From Alligator mississippiensis (taxonomy: Eukaryota > Chordata > Crocodylia > Alligatoridae), in assembly GCF_030867095.1 (NCBI RefSeq), contig NC_081826.1:43626001-43690000 (forward strand): DNA of 64,000 nt, in the 5' to 3' direction. The notes under the pieces were generated by a model that saw nothing but the letters and a program-made list of their open reading frames with translations, did not search any database and was not told where the DNA came from. A program made the translations under genes and the position numbers. This document shows positions 1-12,064 of the stretch, piece by piece (position 1 is the first letter of the stretch; each line of letters begins with the position of its first letter).

Positions 1-131
1 GTATTATTTTGATATTGTTCCTTTTAATGAGCTAGCAGAGCCTGGCATTTGCTCAGAAGAACATGCATATTTTGGCTAAATCTCTTTTGTATAATGGTCT
101 TTTAAGATCTTTTCTATTTTACTTTCTTCAG

Positions 132-2469
132 GCAATGGCCAGAGTGTGGAGAGATGGTCAGAAACATACTGTGCATATTTACAGACTGCTAACTACAGGT
201 CAGAAATATTATAAATGTAAACAGTATTCTAGCATACCCTCGAGGGAGGAAATGTGAGCTATTAACTGTGTAAAAAAGTAGTGAATTTTGTAAAACATCT
301 GTTATAAAGGACATGAAAACATTTACATAAGACTCAGTTACTGAAAATAGAGGGAGATCTTTCATAGATGCAAAGGGGTAACTAGTTGCCTTTACTTGCT
401 CTAAATACTCTTTAATAACTGAAAATATTATGTTAACATTTCCAGGCTATCCCATTATCAGGGAATTTTCATCTTCTTTTACAAAACTAGTCTAAAATTA
501 ACCTTAATGTATTCGTTGTCTTTCAATGCAGGCTCAATAGAAGAGAAGATTTATCAAAGACAGATCAGCAAGCAAGACATTTCTGGGGCAGTTGTAGATC
601 TTTCCAAGACATCTGAACATATTCATTTTTCCACTGAGGAGCTTAGAAACCTCTTTATACTACATGAAGATTCCAGCTGTGTTACCCACGACTTGCTTGA
701 GTGCAACTGTATGGGGAAGAAAGACCATCAAAGTGAGTTTTTTCTTTATTTCTCTTATTTAGACTAGTGATGAATAAGTTAGTTTTGGGGTGCTGATCCA
801 TCCCTTGCTTGCTACCTGCTATAGACCCAGCACACAATACTCCCACCTCCACTGAATGTCCTTTATTTCACCCTGTCTGCTTGGAAACTATCCCTTTTTG
901 TTTTCTTTCTGCATTCATGTTTTTTTAATACCTTATGTATAACAGATTCAAAATTAGGGATAAGATTTTTTATTTTTTTTAATGCTTTGATCTGAGTTTA
1001 GTAAAGGCACCTCTCCATCACTTCTTAAGCCCTGTGGCCATCCCAGTTTCTCAGAAGCAGTGGCATCTCTTACCCAATAACTTCCTGTCTGAAGTGGTGT
1101 GAATGTTTATTTCTTTTAAACAGACACTGTAATCCATAGTAATAAGAGCCACTACAATGCATGTAATTTTAAAAAATGTAACTTCATCAGCATTAAGTTA
1201 AAATGCAGCTGGTGACAATTATACCTGTCACATCCCTGTGAGCCTGCTGTGGAAACATATCTATCCACTTACCAATAAAACAGCAATAGAACAGGTTGAC
1301 TGAAGTTGATTGAGCCTGGTGGAATACTCGTCTCCGGCTGATAGGTGAAAGTTTTGCTCATATTTTGGAGAATTCCCATCATGTCCCCACCCAAGTCAGG
1401 AAGTATTTGGTTAGTTCAGCTAGGATGCTTTTATAGTACAAGAAGGGTTTTTGGTTTTCCACTTATAATGAAAGCACCCTGAAGAGTAATCTGTTGATTT
1501 CAGTGCGTCTTATGGGTGTTTGGTTTTTGTTTCATTTTAATGGCTAAAAAGATTGAGCTTCTGTTCTGGAGTGGGGGAAATGAAACTCATATGATTTCAA
1601 AGCATACATGGCACTAGTGCAATGGCTGTTTTTTGCCTACCATCTTGATAGCAGTGTTGCTCAAGTAAAACAACTACTGGAGTATTGTTTTATGGCAACC
1701 ATTGAGCCTTCTGAATCATGGTGTATGCGTGAAAGGTCACTCAGATCTTCAATGCATATGCCTAGGCAGGAGGGGTTTTTTTGAGGAGTGGAGGCTGCCC
1801 AGATCTTTCATCTCCCCTTTAGGCCACTCAGAGAGAATCCAAAGGCCAAAATGAGACATTTGGTGCTTCCATTGCTGTATTTGTATAAGCACATGGGAAT
1901 TGAACCCAGGTCTCCTGTGTGGCAGATAAGCATTCTACCACTGAACTACAGGGGACTCCATGTAGTATTGTAGGCCTTCCTAAATAAGCATTTAGGGTGC
2001 ACACTCATTTTTTTCAGTTATTTGTAGAAAGCCAGAAAATGCAGGTGCTTCTCATGTAGAGTTTTTTGCTAAATTTTCCCCCGTCATATGTGGAGAAAGT
2101 TACAATTCCCTTCTAGGATTATACTATTGACTTAGGATCTGATTCTACAGAGGCTTGTTCAGGTGCTTAATTTTAGTCCTAGGTTTGTGACTGAAAGCAG
2201 GAGAAGCTTTTACAAAGTTTCTAAACAGATTTTTACTGCATCACTTTTCAGATCTTTCTGCAGCAATGTTCTCTACGTTTAGAGGTTGCCAGCTTGGAAA
2301 AAATCATGAGAAGCCTACTTCAAAGAAACCTCTTTCCATGTCACAGCTGATGCAATGGAAACACTTCTCTGGGCAGCATCAAACTGTAGATGATCCCTTC
2401 CTTGAAAGGATAAAAGAGAACGTTACTTTTATTTTCCAGAATGTAACCAATCCAGTTACATCCTCCTAA
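132..2469 (+). CDS. RAD54B: RAD54B, C-terminal three coding exons (5' part outside window)
   Basis: RAD54B is a nuclear SWI2/SNF2-family DNA translocase that works with RAD51 in homologous recombination. Three exons are visible: 132-198 (phase 0 start), 532-732 and 2252-2469. All have AG acceptors, GT donors at 199 and 733, and compatible phases (both introns phase 1). Together they encode 161 residues ending at TAA 2467-2469. The first exon holds helicase motif VI, read as AMARVWRDGQ. Next come IEEKIYQRQISKQ and the Cys-rich segment DLLECNCMGKK. The last exon reads LSMSQLMQWKHFSG and ends FIFQNVTNPVTSS. These match the human RAD54B tail almost collinearly from memory, and the residue spacing across the last junction is equal in both. 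The reading frame is intact where visible. RAD54 or RAD54L is less likely because this tail is RAD54B-specific. GEM follows on the same strand, as in human. Confidence 0.95.
733..2251 (+). other. Last intron of RAD54B
   Basis: This intron runs from donor GTGAGT at 733 to the acceptor AG at 2250-2251. It is AT-rich and, apart from a tRNA-like relic on the minus strand near 1887-1958, I see no gene or recognisable repeat in it. The preceding intron (199-531) is likewise unremarkable. Confidence 0.85.
1887..1958 (-). repeat. tRNA-Gly-like relic, probably head of a tRNA-derived SINE
   Basis: Read on the minus strand this contains TAGTTCAGTGGTAGAA (A-box and D-arm like), TGCCACACAGGAG (anticodon arm with GCC in the loop) and GGGTTCAATTCCC (B-box and T-arm). 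This is close to tRNA-Gly(GCC). The two putative acceptor strands do not pair, so it is not a working tRNA gene. It is probably a SINE head or tRNA pseudogene, with the possible SINE body running left towards about 1780. Confidence 0.6.
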
Positions 2470-2534
2470 TACGATCAGCTATGTTTTGCCACATCCATGA
2501 TGTATATACTCTTCACAGGTGTAGTATGTCTAAA

Positions 2535-2550
2535 AATAAAATTAAATAAA
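2535..2550 (+). promoter_or_regulatory. Likely poly(A) signals of RAD54B
   Basis: Two overlapping-range AATAAA hexamers (2535-2540 and 2545-2550) lie 66-81 bases after the RAD54B stop. A TG- and GTTTTT-rich stretch follows (about 2580-2645), as expected for a downstream element. This would give a very short 3' UTR. A further AATAAA at 3463-3468 could serve a longer isoform. Confidence 0.6.
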
Positions 2551-3600
2551 ATACGTGGTTGCCATTTTTTTAAATCAAAATTTAGTTCAGGCTTTGTGGT
2601 TTTTGTGGTGAGGTTTTTGTGCAAGTTTATAGTTGTTAATGTTTTATGTAATGTTAAAGCCATACTATCAAGTTAATAAGCATATTTAAAACAATTAGAA
2701 CAAGGAACTTTAGAAATCTAGGATTTTTTGAGGCTTTTGATTTAGGATAATCAGTAGCAGTAGCCTTTTACTCAGGCCTAAACTACCTGACAGTTTTCCT
2801 TTAATCATAATGATTTATTACTAATAGACAGTTGGCACAATTGCCTGAATGTTTTAAGATGCATTAGGCTGTATTTCATATGTGAGGTTTACAAGTGTCT
2901 GATTGGATTTGTGCCTGCTCTTCTAAAATGAATGGATCTCATTCATTAATGCACTACTCCAGCTTTACATCCGGATAACTCTTCGGGTTTCAGTGGATTT
3001 ATGCCAGCTAGAATTTAGAGTAACACTGGGGTCAATGAAAATCCATGATTTGGAAACGACAGCTTTTGCAGTAGCATTTTTGCATTAGCATCTTTTATGA
3101 TATAGCTCACATTGCATTTACCTGCAGACATTGAACCTGTATAAATATCTGTATTTCAGATATATTCAATACAGGTTCATATGATTTGCAGCTAAATACT
3201 GATAAAAAACATGTTTTGGTAAATATAAAAATATTGCATTCCATTTCATTGTGTATATTTTATTATGTAGACAATTTGTTTCCCTCTGTAAACAGATAAA
3301 AAGATCTGAAGTAGCCATTAGTCCCTCATCTGATATTCCAGCGGTGCAGTCTTTTGTTTAAGTTTAATATTTAATAAGTAAATGTGAAAATGAAATCACT
3401 GCGCAAAACTATAGCATCGCTTCCAGAAATATCAGGCCTTAGTAGACTTTGAAATGATTTTTAATAAAACAGCTTTTTCATTTGGGATTCATTGGTCTTT
3501 ATTTATTCATTTGTGTCTTGGTATTGCTGAAGGACCCTGGATCAAGAAACTATCATACGATGTTACTTGCTATACAAGCAAAAAGTAGGCAGGAACTGCT
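2551..3600. other. Intergenic, nothing recognised
   Basis: AT-rich sequence downstream of RAD54B, possibly partly 3' UTR up to the AATAAA at 3463. No coding potential, RNA gene or identifiable transposon was seen. Confidence 0.6.
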
Positions 3601-3607
3601 CTTGTTA

Positions 3608-3707
3608 CATCTATATATACAATACACATCTATATATATCTATATAAATATATAATATATCTATATAGATATCTATATATCTAGATCTATATATAGATAT
3701 GTATGTG

Positions 3708-3784
<77 letters not shown>

Positions 3785-3806
3785 AACTATCCACACACAT
3801 ACACAC
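3608..3806. repeat. Palindromic AT / GATA-TATC microsatellite
   Basis: An irregular TATATC/TATAGA tract (about 3608-3700) runs into GATA repeats (3708-3738) that flip at the central GATATC (3736-3741) into CTAT repeats (3741-3784). The flanks also mirror each other: GTATGTGGATAG on the left against CTATCCACACACATAC on the right. It could form a hairpin or cruciform. The right arm is longer than the left, as expected of repeat-length drift. Confidence 0.9.
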
Positions 3807-3815
3807 GGGGGGGAG

Positions 3816-4992
3816 CACACTTGGGAAGGAAAAGAGACTGAAGAGCACTATGCTTGGAAATACCTTTTTTAAAAGTCGAGCTGTGCTGGTATGTGAGTCT
3901 GTGTTTCAGCAAAAATCAAAATTAAAATAAGAATTAGATACAAATTCCTTTTGGTCTAAATCTGACATTCTTCTACATGATCAGCTTATTTTAGTCAGTA
4001 CAGACCTAGACGCTCAGTTACAATTTTGGCTCTTTACATAACTCAACAGTGCCGAGGAGTTAAATTCTGAAAATTCCACCTCGGCTCTGTGCCAGCAGAA
4101 AGTTCCTTTAGTGGAAATCCTCTACTATGGTGCTGGAAGCATGTCGGGGAGCATTGTTCCACTATACTAATTCTCACTTGGCCTACACTCCTTTGTGGAC
4201 TGTATTACTCTAACATAAGCTATAGCAGCCACTGTGCTGCTCTTAAGTTGCTCCAGGGCACCGAGTTGCACCAAGCAGTCCTTGAAATTGGCAAGCTGTA
4301 ACAGGTTTGGATTGCTTGATTAAACAAATTGCTTCAGTCTCCATTAACTACAGCACTGGTTCCCTTGATTCCAGTTCTACGTATCCTGGCTTTCATCTTT
4401 TGTAATTTATCTGTTTCTTTCTCTCACACATGTACATCATTATTCATTCATAAGGTAAAAATCCAAATAAAACCTTGCTTTCCTTCATTTCAGCTAATGC
4501 TTAGAAAATGTCTCAACAAAAGCAGCTTTGGGAGGAAAAATCTGAGTGATATGACAATTGCAATAGATGTATCCTTCATTCTGGCAAGAGTTTGACATCG
4601 AAACCAGCTGAGGGTCTGACTTTTTCAGAGGTCTTTGTAGTGCTTTGACATCTGTCATCTATTGCAAAATAGGTGCCAAATGGCGATTGAATCATTCTGT
4701 AGTAAAATAAAACTCAGAGGAGTTTCTAAAATGCCAGGCTTGGAGCAATGTGCTTTCCACAGAATGAATGTGATGTAAACTGTGTTTCTTTCTGTTGATG
4801 TGTATTTTTAATAAATGATGTGTTTGTGGCTAGAAAATCTAGGAAGGCTGCACAGAATAGTGGGGAAAGGCTTTTCTAACTAAAAAGACTCCAGCGTCAC
4901 GATAATTTAAATAAAAAGAGCCTGTAGGCTATTAATTATGCACCACCAAAAGTGAGGTGCATAACTTTCCAGGCAATGGGTAGATGCTGACA
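3816..4992. other. Intergenic, nothing recognised
   Basis: No coding, RNA or clear transposon signal. Short ORFs here have no recognisable protein content. A minor 8-bp inverted repeat (TATGCACC / GGTGCATA) occurs near 4936-4965. Confidence 0.55.
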
Positions 4993-5000
4993 CTTATGGG

Positions 5001-5348
5001 TAGGGACCCACTTAATTTTCTGCGAGACAAAGACATCTTTGTGACTTTGACCTGGCATCAAGAGCCCATTTTGCGAGCATTCCGTGGCAGCCCCGCCTCT
5101 TGGCTCTGATTGGCGGAGAGACCCTGGGGCAGCCACTGTCTTATCTGCTGCCCCCATCATGCTGCCCTACCAGCCAGCACTGTTCCTCCTAAGTAGGCTG
5201 TGAGACATGCCCAGGAGGGAAAGACTTAATAAAAACATTGTTATTAAGTCGTTGCCCCCCCCACCCCCCTGCCCCCAGATTTCATGGTCTACCCTGGATT
5301 TCGTAGTTTCCACAGAATCCACAAAACTGCTATTTAGGTAGGTCCCTA
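5001..5348. mobile_element. Non-autonomous hAT-like element (348 bp)
   Basis: The ends are inverted: TAGGGACCCACTTAATTTT at the left against the complement of the right end, TAGGGACCTACCTAAATAG. Flanking 8-mers CTTATGGG (4993-5000) and TTTATGGG (5349-5356) match at 7 of 8 positions, the target-site length expected of hAT. There is no transposase. The interior includes a C-rich run at about 5253-5275. Confidence 0.7.
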
Positions 5349-5356
5349 TTTATGGG

Positions 5357-6727
5357 ATATGTGGTGAAGGATGCAATTCTCCAATTTAAAGGGACTACAT
5401 GTGGCAATAAGTACTTGAGTGAGAATTGCAGAATCAGGTCCTAAATAAATAATACTAAGTATTAGAACTTGGACATACTTAGGAGTGTGCCAGAACTTAG
5501 AAATACCAAGTCAATTCTAGTGATACTTCAGTTAGATATCAGTTGATAGGTTGGTCATTGTTTAAACTTTGGTTATAGTCTTCCTGTCAGAATTCAGTCC
5601 ATTTGTTTAGATATTAATTAATTTGTAGGAAGCGTTTCCCGACATAATAGTTTCACTTTCTTACAGCTCTCTCCATGTATGTTGCATCAAATTAAATCTT
5701 CCCTATACACCTTTATATTTGTTTAGTTTTTCATATTCATTTGCCAATGTGCACTCTTCCATTTACATTCCTTTGGAATGAGTCCTAGATGTTAGTCATT
5801 GGGAGAAAAATTCATTTGTTTGCTCTTTTTTTTCAATTATGCAAGGTCTTTTTTCCTTCTTGTTATAGCAAATTGAGGTCAAAGTTTTAGTTTGAGAGAG
5901 ACTAGGAGTTGCTTTATACATAGGCTTGGCAGGATTTGACTTTTGTTGGTAAATGTTGATAAATTATTTCACTTCACACTCACAGACTGCGGGAAAATAG
6001 TGCCATCATTAATAATCAACATTTATAGAAAGGGGATGTAAGAAAAATGATGGCTGATGGACTGTGTGAGAACAGGAGGAACAGCCCTGCAGAACTGTGC
6101 TATTAGTTTGGACTGCAACTCTCAGAAACCCCAGGGCACTGGGAACAAAGGAAGAGGAAGTGACAAAGTGGACAAAGGAGCTACTGGGCAAGTGGAGCTG
6201 GGATTGATGGCAGCTCTGCTGCTTAGCTGGCAGCAGTCCTACAGTAGTTATATTTGTCATGATGGGTGATTAAACTGCACTATAATAATAGTATACTGTC
6301 ATTAATAAATTGTCTGCCCCCACACCCGTAATTTTGTGCAATCCTGATAATTTCAATCAATAAAAATCAAAATGAACATTTAAAAATAAACATAGATGTT
6401 AACCATCAAAATGATTTTATATATCTAGATATAGATATGGATATATATATAATCTCGAAGTATGCCAAGTCTACTTGTATAGTAACAAGCCATCTCCCTG
6501 TGCTCCTCCCAGGTGCTTTCAACACTTTTAGGGATGTGGCTTCCTGATCAATAAAGATTGTAACCAGAAATTTCTCTCTGGGGGTTGGAGATTTGCTGAG
6601 GGAGAGGTTGCACCATATGGGCTTCATTGTCCCCAAACTTCAAGCTGGTTTGTGTATATTTAAGTCTTCCCAGAGCTCTGTTAAAAATGACAGGGCTCCA
6701 TACAAGTGACCCATGTGGATCAGCCTA
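5357..6727. other. Intergenic, nothing recognised
   Basis: AT-rich with a short AT microsatellite at about 6415-6452. The small ORFs have no identifiable content. Confidence 0.5.
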
Positions 6728-7266
6728 TAGTGGGGGTGCTCTACCCTGGCTCATTGGCCAAATCCGGCTCAAGGAGCCATGCTATCTGGCCCATAGAGCT
6801 CCTTATGGGTGCAAAAATTTGACAGTGGGCGAGCAGTGACAGCAATTGATGCTCCCCTGCTGCCAAATTTCCAAAGCCATGGGGAGCCTCATGAGCTGGA
6901 TAGCATGCTGGATCAGTGGGCAGATATGGCCCAGGGCCAGATCTGGGTACATGTGCATTGACTGGAGGTGGTGTAGAGCCTAATTCTGCAGTGTGGGGTC
7001 CAGATCTGATGGCATGGGACCCCAGGGAGGCTTAATGAAGCAGTGCAGGCAGCATAGACCCCCCAGGGAGGTAGTGTGGGTGGCATGGAACCAAGGGAAA
7101 TGGTGCAGACCCTTAGGGAAATTGTAAGGGGCCCGATCCTGTTTCAGGAGCAGAGGGAGGTGGTATGGGGCCCAATCCTGCCATGTGGGTTCCAATCTGG
7201 CCTGGGGATGGGCCCCGTACCTACTGCTTAACCTGCCTGCCACACCAAAAGGTTGAGTAAGATTCA
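6728..7266. mobile_element. Probable non-autonomous hAT-like element, GC-richer
   Basis: The left end reads GTGGGGGTGCTCTACCCTGG followed by AAATCCGGCTC, the familiar opening of hAT elements (GGTGCTCAACC, then ATCCGGC). The right end has CCAAAAGGTTGAGTAAG, roughly the inverted counterpart. The interior is a degenerate G-rich series with recurring 'CAGGGAGG' and 'GGGGCCC' words and no transposase. Target-site duplications are not convincing, so the exact limits are soft. Confidence 0.5.
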
Positions 7267-7859
7267 GACCTAGAATGATGAGCCCTGGGCACTGATGGTT
7301 TAAGCAGGTGCAACCCCATTGGCTTAGTTATTCCAAGGATAAATTTGGGATACTGAATACGTAGTATAATCAGGACTAGTGGCACTACTTTATTTTTAAA
7401 GTGGCCCAGTGTTTTGTTGGTACCTTGTTCTCTGTAACCCTGTTGCTTGTAACTTTGTGAAACTTTTAACCACTTGAACTAAACTTTTTCATGCTAATTG
7501 TTTGCCTCAGGCTGATATTTCTTTTCTTTCGGAAAATTTCAGCCAAAACAGTTGAGGCATTTTCAAGACTGAGGCTAGGGAACAATATTCTGCTGTTTTT
7601 TGTTAAAATATTTAAATTTTTTCTTTGTAATGCTTTACTGCCCTCATGTTTTTGGATTAGAAACTTTACATTTGACAGCAGCTGCTCTTTGTACCAGGAA
7701 TGTGCCCTTAGTCATCCCCAAGATAATCTCCCCAGATTTGGTCAAGTTTATAAACCTGTGAAAAATCACTATTCATGCATGGTTAGGAGAAATTCTTTAT
7801 TTTGTTCTCCTTAAGCATATTTGGCTCTCATAAGATGAAATGGATTTGGCTTCCATCTC
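7267..7859. other. Intergenic, nothing recognised
   Basis: A 107-codon ORF at 7491-7814 has a T-rich composition and no recognisable domain. I read it as chance. Confidence 0.5.
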
Positions 7860-9881
7860 AGAGGAAAGGCAGCAAGAGGGCACAGCAGCTCCCCTGGCTC
7901 TCCAGGGACCTAGCAGACCTCCTGAGGCTAAAAAGAAAGGCCTACAAAGGATGGAGGATGGGAGTCACCTCCAAGGAGGATTATTCTGCACTGGTCCGGT
8001 CCTATAGGGAGCAGACCAGGAAAGCCAAGGCTGCAACTGAACTCCAGCTGGCTTTGAGCATCAAGGACAATAAAAAGTCCTTTTTCAGATATGTGGGGAG
8101 CTGGAGGAAAAGCAGGGGCAACGTCGGACTCCTGCTGAACCAGATGGGGCAACTGACAACTGACGCCCAGGAAAAAGCCAACCTATTAAATAGGTACTTT
8201 GCGTCAGTCTTTCATCAGTCCCATGGGACGCCCATGCCCGCTACGGGACAGGGAAGTCTGGGTGAGGGTGATCCCCTGCCCTCCACTGATGCTGACTTCG
8301 TGAAGGAACATCTTGAGAAGCTGGATACCTTCAAGTCAGCCGGCCCTGACAATCTTCACCCCAGGGTACTCAAGGAGCTGGCGAGCATCATAGCCCAGCC
8401 TCTAGCACGGATCTTTGAAAACTCTTGGCGCTCTGGTGTAGTGCCCGAAGACTGAAAGAAGGCCAATGTGGTGCCTATCTTCAAGAAAGGGAGGAAAGTG
8501 GATCCGGCTAACTATAGGCCCATTAGCCTGACTTCTATCCCGGGGAAGATCTTAGAAAAGTTTATTAAAGAGGCCATCCTTAATGGACTGGCCGACGCCA
8601 ACATCTTAAGGGATAGCCAGCACGGGTTTGTTGCGGGTAGGTCTTGCTTGACCAATCTCATTTCCTTCTACGACCAGGTGACCTATCACCTGGACAAGGG
8701 AGAAGAGATTGATGTCATATATCTTGACTTCAAAAAAGCCTTTGACCTGGTTTCCCATAATCACCTCTTAGAGAAACTGGCCAATTGTCGCCTTGGGTCC
8801 TCCATGATCCACTGGCTGGAAAATTGGCTCCGTGGTCGGACTCAGAGGGTAGTAATTGATGGAAGTCACTCATCATGGTGTCCTGTGACCAGTGGGGTCC
8901 CCCAAGGCTCTGTCCTTGGACCCATATTGTTCAACATCTTCATTAATGATGTGGACACTGGAGTCAGAAGCGGACTGGCCAAGTTCACCGATGACACCAA
9001 ACTTTGGGGAAAAGCATCCACACCAGAAGACAGGCGGGTGATCCAGGCTGACCTGGACAGGCTCAGCAAGTGGGCAGACGAGAATCTGATGGTGTTCAAC
9101 GCCAATAAATGCAAGGTTCTCCACCTTGGGAAGAAAAACCCACAGCATCCTTATAGGCTCGCAGTGCTATGTTGGCTAGCACTATGCAAGAAAGAGACTT
9201 GGGGGTCATCATTGACCACAAGATGAACATGAGCCTGCAGTGCGATGCTGCGGCTAGTAAAGCGACCAAAACGTTGGCTTGCATCCATACATGATTCTCA
9301 AGCAAATCCCGGGACGTCATTCTTCCCTTGTACTCGGCCTTGGTGAGGCTGCAGCTGGAGTACTGCAACCAGTTTTGGGCTCCACAATTCAAAAAGGATG
9401 TGGAGAAGCTTGAGAGAGTCCAGAGAAGAGCCACACACATGATCAGAGGTCAGGGAAGCAGACCCTACGATGACAGGCTGAGAGCCCTGGGGCTCTTTAG
9501 CCTGGAAAAGTGCAGGCTCAGGGGTGATCTGATGGCCACCTATAAGTTTATCAGGGGTGACCACCAGTATCTGGGGGAACATTTGTTCACCAGAGCGCCC
9601 CAAGGGATGATGAGTAGGTCGAATGGTCATAAACTACTACAAGACCGTTTCAGGCTGGACATAAGGAAGAATTTCTTTACTGTCTGAGCCCCCAAGGTCT
9701 GGAACAGCCTGCCATCGGAGGTGGTTCAAGCACTTATGTTGAACACCTTCAAGAGCAAACTGGATGCTCATCTTGCTGGGATCCTATGACCCCAGCTGAC
9801 TTCCTGCCCTTTGGGCAGGGGGCTGGACTCGATGATCTTCTGAGGTCCCTTCCAGCCCTAATGTCTATGAAATCTATGAAA
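7860..9881 (+). mobile_element. CR1 LINE, 5'-truncated, degraded ORF2
   Basis: CR1 non-LTR retrotransposon. The 5' part (endonuclease and ORF1) is missing. Reverse-transcriptase blocks are NYRPISLTSIPGKILEKFI, DVIYLDFKKAFDLVSHN (motif A), GVPQGSVLGPILFNIFIND (motif B) and FTDDTKLWG, where the catalytic YADD/FADD box reads FTDD. Breaks include a Trp-to-stop change at 8453-8455, a one-base frame change near 9158, and a TGA after ACIHT (about 9293) that is shared with the copy at 37,774-39,699. The 3' end carries the CR1 hairpin region and an ATCTATGAA tail at about 9864-9881. It belongs to the same subfamily as the 37.8-39.7 kb copy. Confidence 0.95.
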
Positions 9882-11304
9882 TAACTGCTTGCATTTGCCA
9901 AACTGAGCATATTCCATCCCCTCCCAACTTCTGCATAAAGCAGGATTGTGAAACCGCCAGCCCATAGATCATGCTGTAGCTCAGGGCTGTGCTAGGCTTG
10001 GAAGGACTCTTCCTGTAATTCCTGTTCCTAGGTGCTCTGAGCTGAGACAGGGAGGGGGGTCCACAGGAGCCTGCCATCCCTGCACTCTCAGACACCCCCA
10101 GCTATCATCAGTGCAGCATGGAGATGGAACCTGTCTGATTCAAATGTAAGAGAGAAAGGTATGAGAGGAGACGAGGAAAAAAAAGGAGTATATAGGATAA
10201 GGAAGCTGGTGGGGCAAGAAAGTTTGATGGAGCAGAAGTGAAGAGACTGGAACTGGTCTGGCAAGGAAACTGAAAGATGAGAGGGAGGGTAAGCTGGGAT
10301 ATGTCTGGGCAAAGAGGCTGGCTGGGAGCGGAGAAGAGTCTGGGACAGGAAGCAGGGACAGCCCACAATTTTTGGGCCCTGTACAAGATATAGTTTTGGG
10401 GTCCCGTGATCCCCTGATCCAGTCGGGGATGGGCTGCGTGTGTGTGGGCTGTGCTGCAGGGTGGGGGGCGATGTGCGGGCAGCATGTGCTGGGGACGCCT
10501 GGGTTCCCTCCCTGGGGTTGGGGCGGGAGCAGAGCCAGGAACGCCTCCCCTGCTCAGCCCTTTAAACATGGTAGAGGCTGTGGAGGGCAAGTGGGGCATG
10601 GTCCCTTGGATGCGGGGCCCCCTGCGACCGCAGGTTCCTTAGGATAGGACAGGCTACCCTGCAGGTTAGTTATGGAAACTGAGATTGTCTGGACAAAGAG
10701 AAATGACTGGGATGAGAGGCATGAAGAAAGGACAGGACACCAGAACTGGATAAGCAAGGAGTGCGTAAGAGAGGACAGGGACAAGTTCTAGGGGAAGAGG
10801 CAAAAATAGTTCAAGCATGAAGAGATGGTTATGGTCATACCCACCACATCCTGGAATTGAGCCTAAGAGCTCATCATGGACTCTCATCAGTTCTTTGCTG
10901 TCTGTAACATCTCTGAAAAACACAGACAAATTGTCTCCCCCCTCTCCCCCAGGCTGATAAGCATAGGATGTCAGCCTAATATAATACTGCTTTCAATTCT
11001 CCATTTCAATACTCTGCTTACTCGAGTGACAAAGGTCTGTGTGGTAGAGTTGGCACTTACAGCGCTGAGGATAGGTTGTGTGACCATCAATATGATACTA
11101 CGTAATGGAATTTCTTTCTTTTCAGCATGCTTTTTTAAACCCTAGGAAATTATGCACACTCTCCCCCCCCAACAAAGAATTGCCTATAGCTTCTGGGCAG
11201 ATCACAGAATCCACAACATTCTCCCTGTTTAGCCAGCAATTAAATCCCTTTCTAGGCGAGGATCCAAACTTTTTCCTCGTTCCCTGGGTGCCCCTGAAAA
11301 GCTA
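9882..11304. other. Purine-rich low-complexity region with a GC-rich block
   Basis: Between about 10,140-10,365 and 10,645-10,800 the + strand is G/A-rich, with loosely repeated words such as CTGGGATGAGAGG, CTGGACAAAGAG and GGACAGG. A GC-rich block (about 10,366-10,640) interrupts it. It looks like a degenerate repeat with an insertion, but I cannot name the family. ORFs in it have the composition of low-complexity sequence. The rest shows nothing. Confidence 0.4.
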
Positions 11305-11474
11305 TACAGGTTTCCCTGAATTTATGCAGATTCTTTAGATGCGAATTTGCTGTTATGCGATGAGCATATTTAGACCCATAATTCATTATATGCAAGGTTC
11401 TTATGCAATCAGCATAGATGCCCTCCCGCCCAAGCAGGTAAGTCTGTGGGGGGAGGGGAAAGGGTCGTGGCCCC

Positions 11475-11872
11475 ACTCATCCCAGCCCCACCTGCAGCGG
11501 CCCCGGGAGCAGCCGGTGCCAGTGGCCTGTACCCACTGGGCTGCACCATGCTCTGCCTGTCCCCCTGCACCTGGGCTCACCCCAGCTCCTGGGCTGTGCC
11601 GTGTCCTGGTGCAGGCAGCTGGTGTCGACCACTCCTGGGGCTACTCCAGCACGGGCCGGTGTGAGTGTGGACAAGCAGAGCCCCGGGTGGTGCGGGGCGC
11701 AGCACTCACCCCAGCCTTGGCTGCAGTGGCCCTGACCAACTGCCTGTACCAGGGCACAGCACAGGCCAGGAGCAGAGGTGAGTGGGGACAGGCAGAGCAT
11801 GGTGCAGCCTAGCAGCTGCAGCAGCCGGTGCCGGCTGCTCCTGGGGCCACTGCATGTGGGGCTGGGGTGAGT
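11475..11872. repeat. GC-rich imperfect inverted repeat (foldback), arms about 165 bp
   Basis: The left arm begins ACTCATCCCAGCCCCACCTG and the right arm, complemented, begins ACTCACCCCAGCCCCACATG. The match continues inwards through CTGCACCATGCTCTGCCTGT (11,552-11,571), whose exact complement is at 11,789-11,808. The spacer is under about 90 bp. It lies inside the pogo-like element and could be its original core or an insertion. Overlapping ORFs on both strands are by-products of its GC content. Confidence 0.8.
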
Positions 11873-12064
11873 GCCGCTCTGTTCCTTCTGCTTTGCTGCC
11901 TTGTGCAGCCCCGGGAGCAGCACCCCTCCCTCCGTCCCTTCCCTAGTCCTCCTTCCCTCCCTTGTAGCAAAACCCCCAGTTTTTCTTTTTTTAAATTTAT
12001 TTTAAAATGCATTCCCTCCCCTTCCCCAACCATTTCTGACTTTTTTTCTCCCTCTCTATTCCCT

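Noticed and set aside
1887-1958. Functional tRNA-Gly gene
   Set aside because: The acceptor strands do not pair and the T-arm is imperfect. It fits a SINE head or pseudogene.
11339-11923. ORFs of up to 157 codons in the 11.3-11.9 kb GC-rich block
   Set aside because: They mirror each other on both strands because the block is an inverted repeat. No domain is present.
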